DNA of 64,000 bases, taken from positions 1 through 64,000 of the forward strand of contig URPJ01000007.1 in assembly GCA_900549745.1 (NCBI GenBank), in the 5' to 3' direction. Below are positions 35,672-44,743 of this stretch, in pieces. The notes beneath the pieces are model-generated. The model saw nothing but the letters and a program-made list of their open reading frames with translations, was not told the origin of the DNA and did not search any database. Both the position numbers and the translations under genes were made by a program. The DNA comes from an uncultured Collinsella sp. (GTDB taxonomy: Bacteria; Actinomycetota; Coriobacteriia; Coriobacteriales; Coriobacteriaceae). Every line of letters begins with the position of its first letter. The first letter of the stretch is position 1.

Positions 35672-38476
35672 CTATAGCGAAACGGATCCGTTTTTCTTGA
35701 TGCGGGCGAGTATGTTTTTGAGCTTGTTAAAGTCGAGCGGTTTGGACAGATGGGCGTTCATGCCGGCGTCGTGTGCCGCCTTGGCGTCCTCGGCAAAGGC
35801 ATTGGCGGTGAGCGCGATGATGGGGATATCGGCTGCATCGACCTTCTCGCTCAGACGAATCGCGCGGGTTGCCTCGTAGCCGTCCATGTCCGGCATCATA
35901 ATGTCCATCAGGATCGCATCGAAGCTGCCGGCGGGATGCGACAGGTACAGATCGACGACCTCGTTGCCGTTGGCGGCGCGGGTGACCACGACGCCCTCGG
36001 ATTCTAGCAGCGCCTGGGCAATCTCGGCATTCAATTCGTTATCCTCGGCGAGCAGCACGTTCATGTTGGCGAGCGAGCAGTCGAGCGCCCTCTCGACCGT
36101 ATTCGCCCGCGCCCGGGGGTTCTTGTCGATATCGAGCGGAATTTCCACGTAGAACGTGGTGCCCACATGGAGTTCGCTGGTGACTTCGATGGTGCCGCCC
36201 ATCAGTTCAATAAGCGACTTGACGATTGGCATGCCCATGCCGGTTCCTTGGAACTTGCTGCGCGCATCGTCACCTTCTTGGGCAAACGGCTCATAGATAT
36301 GCTTTAAAAACTCGGGAGCCATGCCAATGCCGGTATCCGAAACGCTAAAGCAAAAGAGCGCGCGCCCGTTATCGAGTGGCTTGGTCTGTGAACTAAAGGT
36401 GACGGAGCCGCCGTGCTTGTTGTACTTAATGCTGTTGTCTAACAGGTTGATCATGACCTGTCGGATATGGGTGGGACTGCCGATTACGTATGGCCCCGTG
36501 GCGTACGGCAGACTATTGTCCTGCATTGTGATGCCGTTACTGGACGCGCGGAGCTTGCACAGCACCAGCGTATCATCACAAAGCTCTTTGAGGTTAAAAG
36601 GCGCATGTTCCAGTGTTAGCTTGCGGTCTTCGATTTTTCCCATCTCGAGGATGTCGTTGATCAGCGAGAGCAGGTGATTGGCGGCAACGCGCGCCTTGGC
36701 ACGGCTCTCGCGGGCGACTTGCATATCGCCTTCCTTCAATTCTTCAATTTCGATAAGGCCCAGGATACCGTTGAGCGGCGTACGGATGTCGTGGCTCATG
36801 CGCGTGAGGAATGCCGTCTTAGCGGCGTTGGCAGCATCGGCTTTTTTGCGCTCGGTTCGAGCGCGCACGAGCGCCCAGATGAGCAGGACGATGCCGACCG
36901 ACAACATACCGATGAGGGTAGCTGCAATGGCGGTGCGGTTGCGATAAAGGAATTGAAGCGTGTTGGATTCCTGGGCCGTGTACGACGTGGAGGAGTAATT
37001 ACTTGCGGAGAGCGATTCTCCGGCATTGATGATGCCCTTGTTGATGATTCCCAGCAGTTCGGGCTTGCCGCGCGACATCCAGCACGCGAGGTCACAGGTG
37101 TCAGGGAGCTCGACCGTCTCGCAGTCCTCGAGATCATAACGGTCACCGATGGTTTTTACGCGTGAACTGGGAGCGACGATGCAGTGCGCCGTTCCCTTCC
37201 TGAGGGCGTCGAACGCTTCATCGTCGGATTGGTATTCGGTCACGGTCGCTGTGGGGAACAGACTTTCAAGTACATTTCGGTTGATAATCGATGATTTGGT
37301 GCAGGCGATGTTCTGAAGGTCTTTGTTCAGGTTGCTTCCGGTGTGGATGGCGGTGAGGGATATAGTCCCCAACGATACCGACTGCACAACGCCCGATTGC
37401 TCGGCAAACCAGTAATCTCGGTATATTGGCAGCGCAACGTCTATGCTTCCCTTTGACAGGGCCTTCGACATCATCTTGTAGCTATCAAAGGCGACGGTTT
37501 TGACCGTAATGCCAAATTGATCGTGCAGCGTCGTTGCAAGCGATGCGAGCGAGCCTTCCATTTCGCCGTCTTCGTCTTCGTTGCAGTAGGGGAGTTTGCC
37601 CGTAATGTAGCCGAGCGTGATGGTGTTGCCATTTGCTTTGAGCCAGGAGCGTTCGGGGCTGTTGAGCGATGATGAACCGCTGTTTTGGGTCGAGTAGTTA
37701 GATTTGACTTCGTCGTTATAGCGTGGGTTGACGCGGGCGATTGCCGTCATGGCAGCATTGATGTCGTTCATCAGGTCGGAACGACTTTTGGGGACGGCAA
37801 GGTAGTAGTCGCTTGAACCAACGTAGAACATGGGCGACGCCTCGGGCGACGAAATGGTGTCGTTCATGATTGCGGCATCGACTTCGTCGTCTGCGAGCGC
37901 GTTAAAGAGATCGGATCCTCCGTCATACTCCCTGTATGCGCAGGCGATTCCTTCGTTGGCGAGCCATTGCTGGCCAACGAAGGTTTGCATAACGCCGGGG
38001 TTGCAGCCGATAGTGAGACCCTGGAGTGCTTGAGGGTCACCCTTTGCGAGGTCGTCGCGATCGGGCTTGGCGTAGATGTAGTAGCGCTCGGTGCCCTCGG
38101 GGTTCGAGGAAAAGAGCAGCTTTTGGGCGCGTTCCTCGGAGTAGGAGATGTTGGGCATGAGGTCGATTTCGCCTGCCTCGAGCATGTCCATAAGCTCGGT
38201 GAAGGTGCCGGAGACGTATTCGTACCGCCAGCCGGGCGTGTAGTACGACAGGGTCTGGAGGTACTCGTAGCCCCATCCCGAGAGGCGCTCGCCGGGGGTG
38301 CCGTCCTGGAAGCCCTCGTTGTTGACGAGCCAGCCGACGCGGACCGTCTTGACCTGTTGAACGGTGTTGGCGGCATAGACGGGGGCGGGCGCGGCGGCGC
38401 TCAGCACGGTAAGCGCGACAAGCACGATGACCAAGGCGCGAGATATAACTAGACGAAGGGCGACGGTAGCTCTCAC
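35672..38476 (-). CDS. BvgS-like hybrid histidine kinase with two fused solute-binding domains
   Basis: The roughly 934-residue protein begins with a signal peptide (ALVIVLVALTVLSAAAPAPV). Two family-3 binding domains follow in tandem: VRVGWLVNNEGFQDGTPGER with GEIDLMPNISYSEERAQKLL, then ITLGYITGKLPYCNEDEDGE with GSIDVALPIYRDYWFAEQSG. Next come a transmembrane helix near 525-545, HisKA with His562 (TRMSHDIRTPLNGILG), HATPase (VSDTGIGMAPEF; GTGMGMPIV) and a receiver with Asp858 (AILMDIMMPDMDGYEA). This is the Venus-flytrap sensor layout of BvgS/EvgS. A GTG at 38476 with AGGA upstream is preferred over the ATG at 38509, which has no site; this choice is uncertain. Confidence 0.88.
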   Translation of the reverse strand: MRATVALRLVISRALVIVLVALTVLSAAAPAPVYAANTVQQVKTVRVGWLVNNEGFQDGTPGERLSGWGYEYLQTLSYYTPGWRYEYVSGTFTELMDMLEAGEIDLMPNISYSEERAQKLLFSSNPEGTERYYIYAKPDRDDLAKGDPQALQGLTIGCNPGVMQTFVGQQWLANEGIACAYREYDGGSDLFNALADDEVDAAIMNDTISSPEASPMFYVGSSDYYLAVPKSRSDLMNDINAAMTAIARVNPRYNDEVKSNYSTQNSGSSSLNSPERSWLKANGNTITLGYITGKLPYCNEDEDGEMEGSLASLATTLHDQFGITVKTVAFDSYKMMSKALSKGSIDVALPIYRDYWFAEQSGVVQSVSLGTISLTAIHTGSNLNKDLQNIACTKSSIINRNVLESLFPTATVTEYQSDDEAFDALRKGTAHCIVAPSSRVKTIGDRYDLEDCETVELPDTCDLACWMSRGKPELLGIINKGIINAGESLSASNYSSTSYTAQESNTLQFLYRNRTAIAATLIGMLSVGIVLLIWALVRARTERKKADAANAAKTAFLTRMSHDIRTPLNGILGLIEIEELKEGDMQVARESRAKARVAANHLLSLINDILEMGKIEDRKLTLEHAPFNLKELCDDTLVLCKLRASSNGITMQDNSLPYATGPYVIGSPTHIRQVMINLLDNSIKYNKHGGSVTFSSQTKPLDNGRALFCFSVSDTGIGMAPEFLKHIYEPFAQEGDDARSKFQGTGMGMPIVKSLIELMGGTIEVTSELHVGTTFYVEIPLDIDKNPRARANTVERALDCSLANMNVLLAEDNELNAEIAQALLESEGVVVTRAANGNEVVDLYLSHPAGSFDAILMDIMMPDMDGYEATRAIRLSEKVDAADIPIIALTANAFAEDAKAAHDAGMNAHLSKPLDFNKLKNILARIKKNGSVSL

Positions 38477-38563
38477 GTGCAATCCTAACGAATCGAGACA
38501 ATACCGCATAAGGATACCAGCTCAGCCTGCCTAGCCGGCGGCTGCACCGCTAAACGCTCCCGC

Positions 38564-38621
38564 CCGGCAGTTGGGGACAGCCCCTTTCTGCCGGCACAAA
38601 AGGAACGTCCCTAACTGCCGG
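38564..38621. repeat. GGGAC-core palindrome with CCGGCAGTT arms
   Basis: CCGGCAGTTGGGGAC (38564-38578) is inverted at 38607-38621 with one mismatch. The centre has a second GGGAC-like piece (AAAGGAACGTCCC). It lies in the divergent region between the fused kinase and the potassium channel gene. Confidence 0.75.
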
Positions 38622-38674
38622 TTGTGGGACAATACCGAGCAAACGTGATTGGACGTCTGGGAAAAGGGGTCGCG

Positions 38675-39100
38675 ATGAACAAGTTGAGGACGCTTGCCGA
38701 TGTGTTGCGACAGGCTGGCTTTGCGCGCATCACGGGCCTGTTTCTTATCTTCTATCTGCTTTGCTCGACGGCTGTCTGGCTGTCCGAGCCCACGACCCTT
38801 ACGTTTGGCGATGGCCTCTGGTTTAGCTTTGAGACCGTCTCGACCATCGGCTTTGGCGATATCCCGGCCGAAACGCCGGTCGCCCGTGCTATTACCGTCG
38901 TCCTGAGCGTCATCAGCATCTTCTACATTGCCATGCTCACGGGTGTGGCGGTGAACTACTGCAATACGCTCATCAAGCTGCGCCAAAAGGACACCATGGC
39001 GCGCTTTATGGACGATCTGGAGCATTTGGAAGAGCTCGATCGTGACGAGCTCGCCGACCTGTCGCGCCGTGTGCGCGAATATCGCCGACGCCAACGCTAG
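38675..39100 (+). CDS. Two-helix potassium channel family protein
   Basis: The 141-residue protein has two transmembrane helices (GLFLIFYLLCSTAVWLS; ITVVLSVISIFYIAMLTGVA). They flank a pore loop with the selectivity filter TIGFGD in WFSFETVSTIGFGDIPAE. The C-terminal 45 residues are charged and helical (FMDDLEHLEELDRDELADLS), likely a tetramer coiled coil. No RCK domain is present. It resembles KcsA-like or MthK-pore-only channels. The ATG at 38675 follows AAAAGGGG; a longer frame starts at 38624 without a clear site. Confidence 0.87.
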   Translation: MNKLRTLADVLRQAGFARITGLFLIFYLLCSTAVWLSEPTTLTFGDGLWFSFETVSTIGFGDIPAETPVARAITVVLSVISIFYIAMLTGVAVNYCNTLIKLRQKDTMARFMDDLEHLEELDRDELADLSRRVREYRRRQR

Positions 39101-39136
39101 AACGGGCGCCGCGCGTCACGACGAGGGGGACTGAAT

Positions 39137-39670
39137 ATGAATATCACGGTATACCTGGGCGCCAGCGTCGGCAATGACCCGGCGTTTCTGCCTGCGGTGC
39201 AAGAGCTGGGCAACTGGATTGGCTCCAACGGGCACGCGCTGGTATACGGCGGGTCCAAATCGGGCCTGATGGGCGCGCTCGCCGATAGCGTACTCGAGGC
39301 AGGTGGACACGTGACGGGTGTTGAGCCGAGCTTTTTTATAGAGGCCGAGTTTCAGCACGACGGCATCGATGACCTCATCGCGACGAGCGATATGGCCGAG
39401 CGCAAGGCCAAGATGATTGAGCTCGGCGATGCGTTCATCGCCTTTCCCGGTGGGACGGGCACGCTCGAGGAGATTGCCGAGGTCATGTCCGCGGTGTCGT
39501 TGGGGCACCTGAGTGCTCCGTGCATCCTGTATAACCTTGACGGTTACTACAACGACCTCAAGGCGCTGCTCGGGCACATGATTGATAAGGGGCTTTCGAG
39601 CCCGAGGCGCCAGCAAGGCATCTACTTTGCCGACGATTTGCGCGAGATTGTCTCGATTATCAACGGATAA
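39137..39670 (+). CDS. LOG family protein (Rossmann-fold nucleotide-binding)
   Basis: The 177-residue protein has the LONELY GUY / TIGR00730 pattern: ITVYLGASVGNDPAF, HALVYGGSKSGLMGALAD and the hallmark PGGTGTLEEIAEV. Family enzymes hydrolyse nucleoside 5'-monophosphates to free bases (cytokinin-activating in plants). In bacteria many are of unknown cellular role. The gene follows the potassium channel after 36 bases, and a 125-base gap precedes the ClC gene. Confidence 0.87.
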   Translation: MNITVYLGASVGNDPAFLPAVQELGNWIGSNGHALVYGGSKSGLMGALADSVLEAGGHVTGVEPSFFIEAEFQHDGIDDLIATSDMAERKAKMIELGDAFIAFPGGTGTLEEIAEVMSAVSLGHLSAPCILYNLDGYYNDLKALLGHMIDKGLSSPRRQQGIYFADDLREIVSIING

Positions 39671-39795
39671 GTCTTGAGCCTGCCCCACTATGACTCCCAA
39701 TGGTGCCGTTTGTGGCGCAGATGGTTGGCTTGTCTGGGCAACGCTCGCTCTACAATAAAACGTAACTATGTCGACTTTGACCGCGGGAGGACCCG

Positions 39796-41100
39796 ATGGA
39801 CAACCTTGCCAAACCCACAAACCGCGCGCTGTTTTTAGTTAGCGTTGCCGTGACCGGTGCGTTCGCAGGTGCCGCGGTCTGGCTGTTCTTTTTTGCGATG
39901 GAGCACGGTATCGACTATCTGTGGACCGAGATCCCCCACATGCTGGGCGCGGCGTCGCCCGAACTCGCCAGCGGCCCGTTCGGTTTTCTGACGTATCCGT
40001 TTTTCGTCTGCCTGCTGGGCGGCCTGCTGATCGGCCTGTACGAAAATCTTACGGGCACCAAGACCGACGACCTCAACCAGGTGATGGCTAAGGTTAAGCA
40101 AGACGGGCGCTACCCGTACGACAACCTGGGCAAACTTTCGCTCGCGGCATTGCTGCCGCTGCTGTTTGGCGGAAGTATTGGACCGGAGGCCGGCCTGACT
40201 GGCGTTATCGCGGGTCTGTGCAGCTGGGTCGGCGACCGCATGCGCCGCTTTGGCGCCGAGTTCAGGGAGCTCACGCTGTTGGGCACCCAGGCCGCGCTGA
40301 CGGCGCTCTTTACCGCGCCCGTCTTTGGCTTTGTGGCGCCGCTCGCCGGTAGCGCCGACGGCCAGGGCGAAGACGCCGATGATGGGTCCGCGTCCGGCGA
40401 GATCACCATCAAGCTGCCCAAGGCGCAAAAGACGGTGGTCTACGGCATTGCGATTGCCGGCGGTCTGGGTGCCTACCTGCTGCTTGGCCAGCTTGTGGGC
40501 GGCGGCATGGGCATGCCCAGGTTCGAGTCCGCCGAGGTGGGCAACCTGGAACTTACCTGGCTCATTCCGCTGGCGTTGGTTGGCACCGTTTGCGGCTGGC
40601 TGTACTTTGTCTCCGAGCACGCAAGCGAGGCACTGTCCCATGCAATAGGGGAGCGCCCTGTCGTCAAGGCTATGCTGGCCGGTCTGGCGCTCGCCATCTG
40701 CGGCACGGTCCTGCCCTACACCATGTTTGCCGGCGAGACCCAGGCCGATGTACTTATGGAGACCTACCTCACCATTCCCGCCGGCGTGCTTATCGCGACC
40801 GGTCTTGTCAAGGCCATGCTGACGCCCGCCCTCATCAACCTTGGTTGGCGCGGCGGCCACTTCTTCCCGGTTATCTTCTCGGGCGTAAGCCTGGGCTATG
40901 GCCTGGCCATCCTCACCGGCGCAGATCCGGTCTTTTGCGTCGCCGTCTGCACGGCATCGACGATGGGTGCGGTCATGCGCCAGCCTGTCATGGTTGTGGG
41001 CCTGCTGCTTATGTGCTTTCCGCTCAAGGGCATCGTCTGCATGATTATCGCCGCCGTTATCGCCGCTGGCATTCCGCTGCCCAAGCCGCTGCGCAAGTAG
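39796..41100 (+). CDS. ClC-family chloride channel / anion antiporter
   Basis: The 434-residue membrane protein has the ClC anion-site motif GGSIGPEAGLTG (residues 125-136), the second motif GREGP replaced by surrounding helices, and the late GWRGGHFFPVIFSGVSLGYG. The gating Glu is in GPEAG. No CBS domains follow. It could carry chloride, fluoride or another anion; the Met/Glu selectivity residues of CLC-F are not evident. GGGAGGACCC precedes the ATG. A TACAAT box 40 bases upstream (39,752-39,757) is a possible -10. Confidence 0.85.
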   Translation: MDNLAKPTNRALFLVSVAVTGAFAGAAVWLFFFAMEHGIDYLWTEIPHMLGAASPELASGPFGFLTYPFFVCLLGGLLIGLYENLTGTKTDDLNQVMAKVKQDGRYPYDNLGKLSLAALLPLLFGGSIGPEAGLTGVIAGLCSWVGDRMRRFGAEFRELTLLGTQAALTALFTAPVFGFVAPLAGSADGQGEDADDGSASGEITIKLPKAQKTVVYGIAIAGGLGAYLLLGQLVGGGMGMPRFESAEVGNLELTWLIPLALVGTVCGWLYFVSEHASEALSHAIGERPVVKAMLAGLALAICGTVLPYTMFAGETQADVLMETYLTIPAGVLIATGLVKAMLTPALINLGWRGGHFFPVIFSGVSLGYGLAILTGADPVFCVAVCTASTMGAVMRQPVMVVGLLLMCFPLKGIVCMIIAAVIAAGIPLPKPLRK

Positions 41101-41194
41101 CACGGTAGCGCGCAGTCAGTACAAACATCTCAAGTCCGGTGCGGGCGCTGTGTCACGGATTTGCGGGTGGACTGGATTTCGTTCGGTATCGGCG

Positions 41195-42070
41195 CTACTT
41201 CCAAATTGCAAGCGCGGCGGTGCCCAGTACGATGAGGGCGAGACCGATGGCGCTGCGGCGGGAGAGTTTTTCGTTGAATGCCAGGCGCGCAAATAGCACC
41301 GATACGACAATCGATAGTTTGTCGATCTGCACCACGACACTCACCTGGCCTGCAGCGATGGCATAGTAATAGAGCAGCCACGATGCTCCAGTCGCGATGC
41401 CCGATGTTGCGAGAAATGTGAGTTCGCGCCGGTCAACGTGCGCGACCTGCTCCAGTTTTCCCTTGGCTGCCACGATTGCCCATGCCATAACCAGTACCAC
41501 GCAGGTGCGGATTGCCGTGGCCAGGTTTGACTCGACGCCTTCGATGCCGATCTTGGCGAGGACGGAGGTGAGTGCCGCGAACACGGCGGCGCCGAGGGCG
41601 TAAGCGAGCCAGGTTCGGTCTTGCTGCTGCTCGGGTTCGGCGGACTGCTTCTTCTCGATCATTAAAAACGTGCCGAGGGTGATGGCAGCGGTTCCCACGA
41701 GCTTAACCGCAAGGTTGCTCGTCTCGTCAAAAAGCGCGATGGCGACCAGCGCGGCGAGCACGGTGCTCATCTTGTCGACCGGTACGACCTTATTGACATT
41801 TCCGATGCTCAACGCCTTAAAGTAACAGATCCACGAAGCACCGGTAGCGAGTCCCGAGAGGACGAGAAAGAGCCAGGATCTGGGTTCGATGCTGCCAATG
41901 GTTCCAATGGATCCAGAAATGCCCGCCATTGCCCAGGCGAAAACGAGCACCACGCAGGTGCGAATGGCCGTCGCGACATCGGAGTCGGTCTGCTTGATGC
42001 CGCATTTGGCCAAGATGGATGTGATGCCGGCAAAGAATGCTGACGCAAATGCTGCGACAACCCACGACAC
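41195..42070 (-). CDS. EamA-family drug/metabolite transporter
   Basis: The 291-residue protein contains ten membrane helices as two EamA repeats. Their internal similarity is obvious: TSILAKCGIKQTDSDVATAI and AIRTCVVLVFAWAM in the first half match TSVLAKIGIEGVESNLATAI and AIRTCVVLVMAWAI in the second. Such high similarity between halves points to a relatively recent or strongly constrained duplication. The substrate is unknown. A GTG start (42070) follows AAGGAGG by nine bases. Confidence 0.88.
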   Translation of the reverse strand: MSWVVAAFASAFFAGITSILAKCGIKQTDSDVATAIRTCVVLVFAWAMAGISGSIGTIGSIEPRSWLFLVLSGLATGASWICYFKALSIGNVNKVVPVDKMSTVLAALVAIALFDETSNLAVKLVGTAAITLGTFLMIEKKQSAEPEQQQDRTWLAYALGAAVFAALTSVLAKIGIEGVESNLATAIRTCVVLVMAWAIVAAKGKLEQVAHVDRRELTFLATSGIATGASWLLYYYAIAAGQVSVVVQIDKLSIVVSVLFARLAFNEKLSRRSAIGLALIVLGTAALAIWK

Positions 42071-42341
42071 GGGTGCGGTGCCTCCTTGGATAATGGGTTT
42101 ATCCTGCGAGTTTTATGGACATGAGGATACCGCCCCACCATGAAGGTTTGATATGGCCGCGGCGAGACGGGGGTTATGTTCCGGGGAGCCATTTGGTGAA
42201 GGCTCGAATTGTCGATATGCTGTCGACTTCTCTTTGGTTTCCAAGATCTAAACGGCATGCTTCGAAGGGCGGCGGCGTTGTTGTTGCTTCGTCTTATCTA
42301 GTAAATGAGGTGGCGTGCAGCCCAAGCCCTTTGGCTGTCGA

Positions 42342-43040
42342 TTACAGGTCGCGTGCCCGATAGACCTTGGTGCTGACTGCGCAGCTGATTGCACATAGCG
42401 CGAGGGTAAGTGCGGCGATGCCTGCACACAGACAGCCCAGAACGGCGGGATCGGGATTCGCTCCGGCAATCGACATGAGCCAGTTGCTGATGGGGTTGGA
42501 GGAGCTCAGCGTGGCCATGGCAAGGCATCCGAGCATGGCAAACAGACCAACGGATAGGCGCAGCGCTTCCATGTGTCCAAAGCGAAAGAACAGCGGCTGC
42601 GCCAAAAACACCATCATGAGGGAGATGAGCATTGATGCTGCTGAGGCTATTGCAATCTCAAAGACAATCTGTCCCGTCAACGGGATACCCGCGCTGTTGA
42701 AGAGCGGGAAGGAGACGATGCTCAGAAGCGCGGCGGCGCACGCCGTGACAGCCGAGAAGACAATGATGCTCAGGTAGCGTGCGCAGATGATGTCTTTACG
42801 CGAGAGAGACAGCGTTGCGCGATAGCGCTCCCAACCGTTTTGATTGTCGAAGCCGGCCAGCGAGCTCATGACCATGATGGGTGACATGGCACTGACCGCG
42901 CAGGCGCCAGCGCTCATGCCGGAATCGCCGTCCGATGCGTTGGCAAGGGTCAGCACGACGAATATGAACAGGCCGACGCCCGCGATGCTCGGGACGAGCG
43001 TGCGAACGATAGCGAGCTCGGACATAAAGGCGCGTTTCAT
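42342..43040 (-). CDS. ABC-2 type transporter permease
   Basis: The 232-residue protein has about six membrane helices (SIAGVGLFIFVVLTLANAS; YLSIIVFSAVTACAAALLS; ALTLALCAISCAVSTKVYR). It overlaps the upstream ATPase gene by 4 bases and forms with it and the GntR gene a three-gene operon of the YtrA-YtrB type. That pairing usually responds to cell-envelope stress or antibiotics in Gram-positive bacteria. Family-level call; substrate unknown. The 271-base gap downstream (to 42,071) shows no gene. Confidence 0.8.
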   Translation of the reverse strand: MKRAFMSELAIVRTLVPSIAGVGLFIFVVLTLANASDGDSGMSAGACAVSAMSPIMVMSSLAGFDNQNGWERYRATLSLSRKDIICARYLSIIVFSAVTACAAALLSIVSFPLFNSAGIPLTGQIVFEIAIASAASMLISLMMVFLAQPLFFRFGHMEALRLSVGLFAMLGCLAMATLSSSNPISNWLMSIAGANPDPAVLGCLCAGIAALTLALCAISCAVSTKVYRARDL

Positions 43041-43918
43041 TTCGAAGCCCCTTTCAGCATGAGGCGCAGATAGTCGTCAATGGTTGCCCGATCGCAGGGA
43101 ATCTCGGGGAAGGCCTCGAGCGTTTCGCGACGGTTGGGCACGAGCACGTCCACGCTATAGGCGTGGTGGGCGGCACGGGCACCTTCGACGCAAGCCATAA
43201 GCTCGGCGGCCTGTGCTTGGGTGCAGTGGGCGATGCCGGCGCGGTCGGTAATGTCCTCGCGCGGCAGATCAAACACAATCGAACCGTTATCGATGCAGAT
43301 GATGCGGTCGGCGGCACGATCGAGGTCGGACGTAATGTGGCTCGAGAGCAGCACGCTGTGCTGGCCGTCGGCGACAAAGGCAAGCAGCTCATCGAGCAGC
43401 TCCTCGCGTGCCATGGGATCGAGGCCCGCGGTGGCTTCGTCCAAAACGAGCAGCTTGGCATTGTGGCTGAGTGCACAGGCAAGCTGCAGTTTCATGCCCA
43501 TGCCGCGGGAGAGGTCCTTGACCTTTGTCTTGGGATCGAGGCCAAATCGGTTGATGAATCCGGCGAACGTTTCGCGGTCCCATGTGGGGTACGTCGGGCC
43601 TACGAGCGACTCGATCTGGCCCACCCTGAGCGTGGAGGGGAAGGGGCACGTGTCCAGGACAAGACCGACGCGGGAGCGTAGATGGCGTTGCGATTCATCG
43701 GGCGCGTCGGCGCCACAGCGCTGCCCAAACAGGTGCACCTCGCCGGCATCGAGCTTTATAAGCCCGAGCGCGGCGCGAATGGTCGTTGTCTTGCCGGCGC
43801 CGTTTGCGCCTACAAAGCCAACGATCTGGCCGGGCTCCACAGCGAGCGTGACGTCGCGTAGTGAAAAGCGGTCGCTCACACGGCGTGAGATGCCTTTGAG
43901 TTCTAAAAGGTTTTGCAT
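43037..43918 (-). CDS. ABC transporter ATP-binding protein (YtrB-like)
   Basis: The 293-residue ATPase has Walker A GANGAGKT, Q-loop area VGLVLDTCPFPSTLRVGQIE, signature LSRGMGMKLQLACALSH (variant of LSGG), Walker B LLVLDEATAGLDP and H-loop SSHITSDLD. A C-terminal extension of about 70 residues follows, as in many ABC-2 ATPases. It forms the motor for the adjacent permease. It lies 23 bases downstream of the GntR gene. Confidence 0.9.
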   Translation of the reverse strand: MQNLLELKGISRRVSDRFSLRDVTLAVEPGQIVGFVGANGAGKTTTIRAALGLIKLDAGEVHLFGQRCGADAPDESQRHLRSRVGLVLDTCPFPSTLRVGQIESLVGPTYPTWDRETFAGFINRFGLDPKTKVKDLSRGMGMKLQLACALSHNAKLLVLDEATAGLDPMAREELLDELLAFVADGQHSVLLSSHITSDLDRAADRIICIDNGSIVFDLPREDITDRAGIAHCTQAQAAELMACVEGARAAHHAYSVDVLVPNRRETLEAFPEIPCDRATIDDYLRLMLKGASK

Positions 43919-43941
43919 GGTATAGCCTTTCTTTCAGATGG

Positions 43942-44322
43942 CTACTGCATGGTTTCGGGGGCTACCAGGTCGAGCATCTCGTGCAGTTTGTCGCGCGTGA
44001 CGCCCAGGGTTTCGGCTTGGCTCGCCGCTTTCGCAAGTAGCTCTTCGATATGGCAGAGCTGGTTTTCGCGCAAGAGTTCCTGGTTGCCCTCGGCGACAAA
44101 GCAGCCCTTGCCCTGCACGGTGCAGATAAACCCGAGTTGCTCTAGGTCGGCGTAGGCGCGCTTGGTGGTGATGACGCTCACGCCCAGGTCGCTCGCGAGT
44201 GCACGGATGCTGGGGAGTTTGGCTCCCGCAGCGAGCGTGCCCGATAAGATCTGAGCTTTGACCTGCGAGGTTATCTGCTCGTAGATGGGCTTATCGCTCG
44301 AATTGGATAGGATGATGTCCAC
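43942..44322 (-). CDS. GntR-family regulator, YtrA subfamily
   Basis: The 126-residue protein is a short GntR regulator. Its winged helix reads KPIYEQITSQVKAQILSGTL, LPSIRALASDLGVSVITTKR and AYADLEQLGFI, followed by a small helical dimer tail. YtrA-type members repress their own operon with the ABC genes that follow. A matching inverted repeat lies 28 bases upstream of its start. Confidence 0.9.
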   Translation of the reverse strand: MDIILSNSSDKPIYEQITSQVKAQILSGTLAAGAKLPSIRALASDLGVSVITTKRAYADLEQLGFICTVQGKGCFVAEGNQELLRENQLCHIEELLAKAASQAETLGVTRDKLHEMLDLVAPETMQ

Positions 44323-44349
44323 AGCGGCTCCTTAGCTGTTGGGCTACAC

Positions 44350-44383
44350 GTGTATATAACCGGTAAGCACAGTATATATACAC
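44350..44383 (-). promoter_or_regulatory. YtrA-type operator and promoter
   Basis: GTGTATATA (44350-44358) is inverted as TATATACAC (44375-44383) with 16 bases between. This is the spacing style of GntR/YtrA operators. The AT-rich arms also provide a -10 box in the minus direction. Confidence 0.65.
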
Positions 44384-44448
44384 TATGCACAGTTATGCAA
44401 GAGCTAAATGTGGAATAGACCATCGGCGCCGCGCTTGCTCCAAAACAA

Positions 44449-44743
44449 TCTCAATCTGTAACATCTGGATCCGTTTTTGGTCGCCAGCTGTTACAGATTG
44501 AGATGTTATTTTCCCGCCTGCCTATTTGTCTCAATCTGTAACAGTAAGAGTCGATTTGCGCGGCTAGATGTTACAGAACGAGACATTGGCTGCCTGCTTT
44601 TCCGTTTATCTCGATTTGTAACAGCTAGACCCAATTTGGGCGGCCAGATGTTACAGATTGAGATTGTGTCGGTGGGCAAGTTTGTTTGTCTCAATCTGTA
44701 ACAGATGGGGGGCCAAATAAGCTCTGCTTGTTACAGATTGAGA
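44449..44743. repeat. Array of eight alternating 15-bp repeats at exact 40-bp steps
   Basis: TCTCAATCTGTAACA begins at 44449, 44529, 44609 (as TCTCGATTTGTAACA) and 44689. Its inverse TGTTACAGATTGAGA begins at 44489, 44569 (as TGTTACAGAACGAGA), 44649 and 44729. Repeats are thus 15 bp, strictly alternating in orientation, with seven spacers of exactly 25 bp. Odd spacers resemble each other (ATTTG-GCGGCCAGA theme), even spacers less so, so the array can also be seen as four 55-bp hairpin units with an 80-bp period. No cas, transposase or other enzyme gene is adjacent. It fills most of the 566-base gap before prfC; the remaining bases (44,744-44,888) only hold the prfC leader. Confidence 0.95.

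Noticed and set aside
39671..39795. Fluoride riboswitch before the ClC gene
   Set aside because: The conserved fluoride-aptamer segments are not present in the leader.
42115..42363. An 82-codon plus-strand frame between EamA and ABC genes
   Set aside because: No ribosome binding site, unusual composition and overlap with the permease end. The 42,071-42,341 gap shows no supported gene.
44449..44743. CRISPR array
   Set aside because: Repeats are only 15 bp and alternate in orientation, spacers are 25 bp and related to each other, and no cas gene is present in the window.
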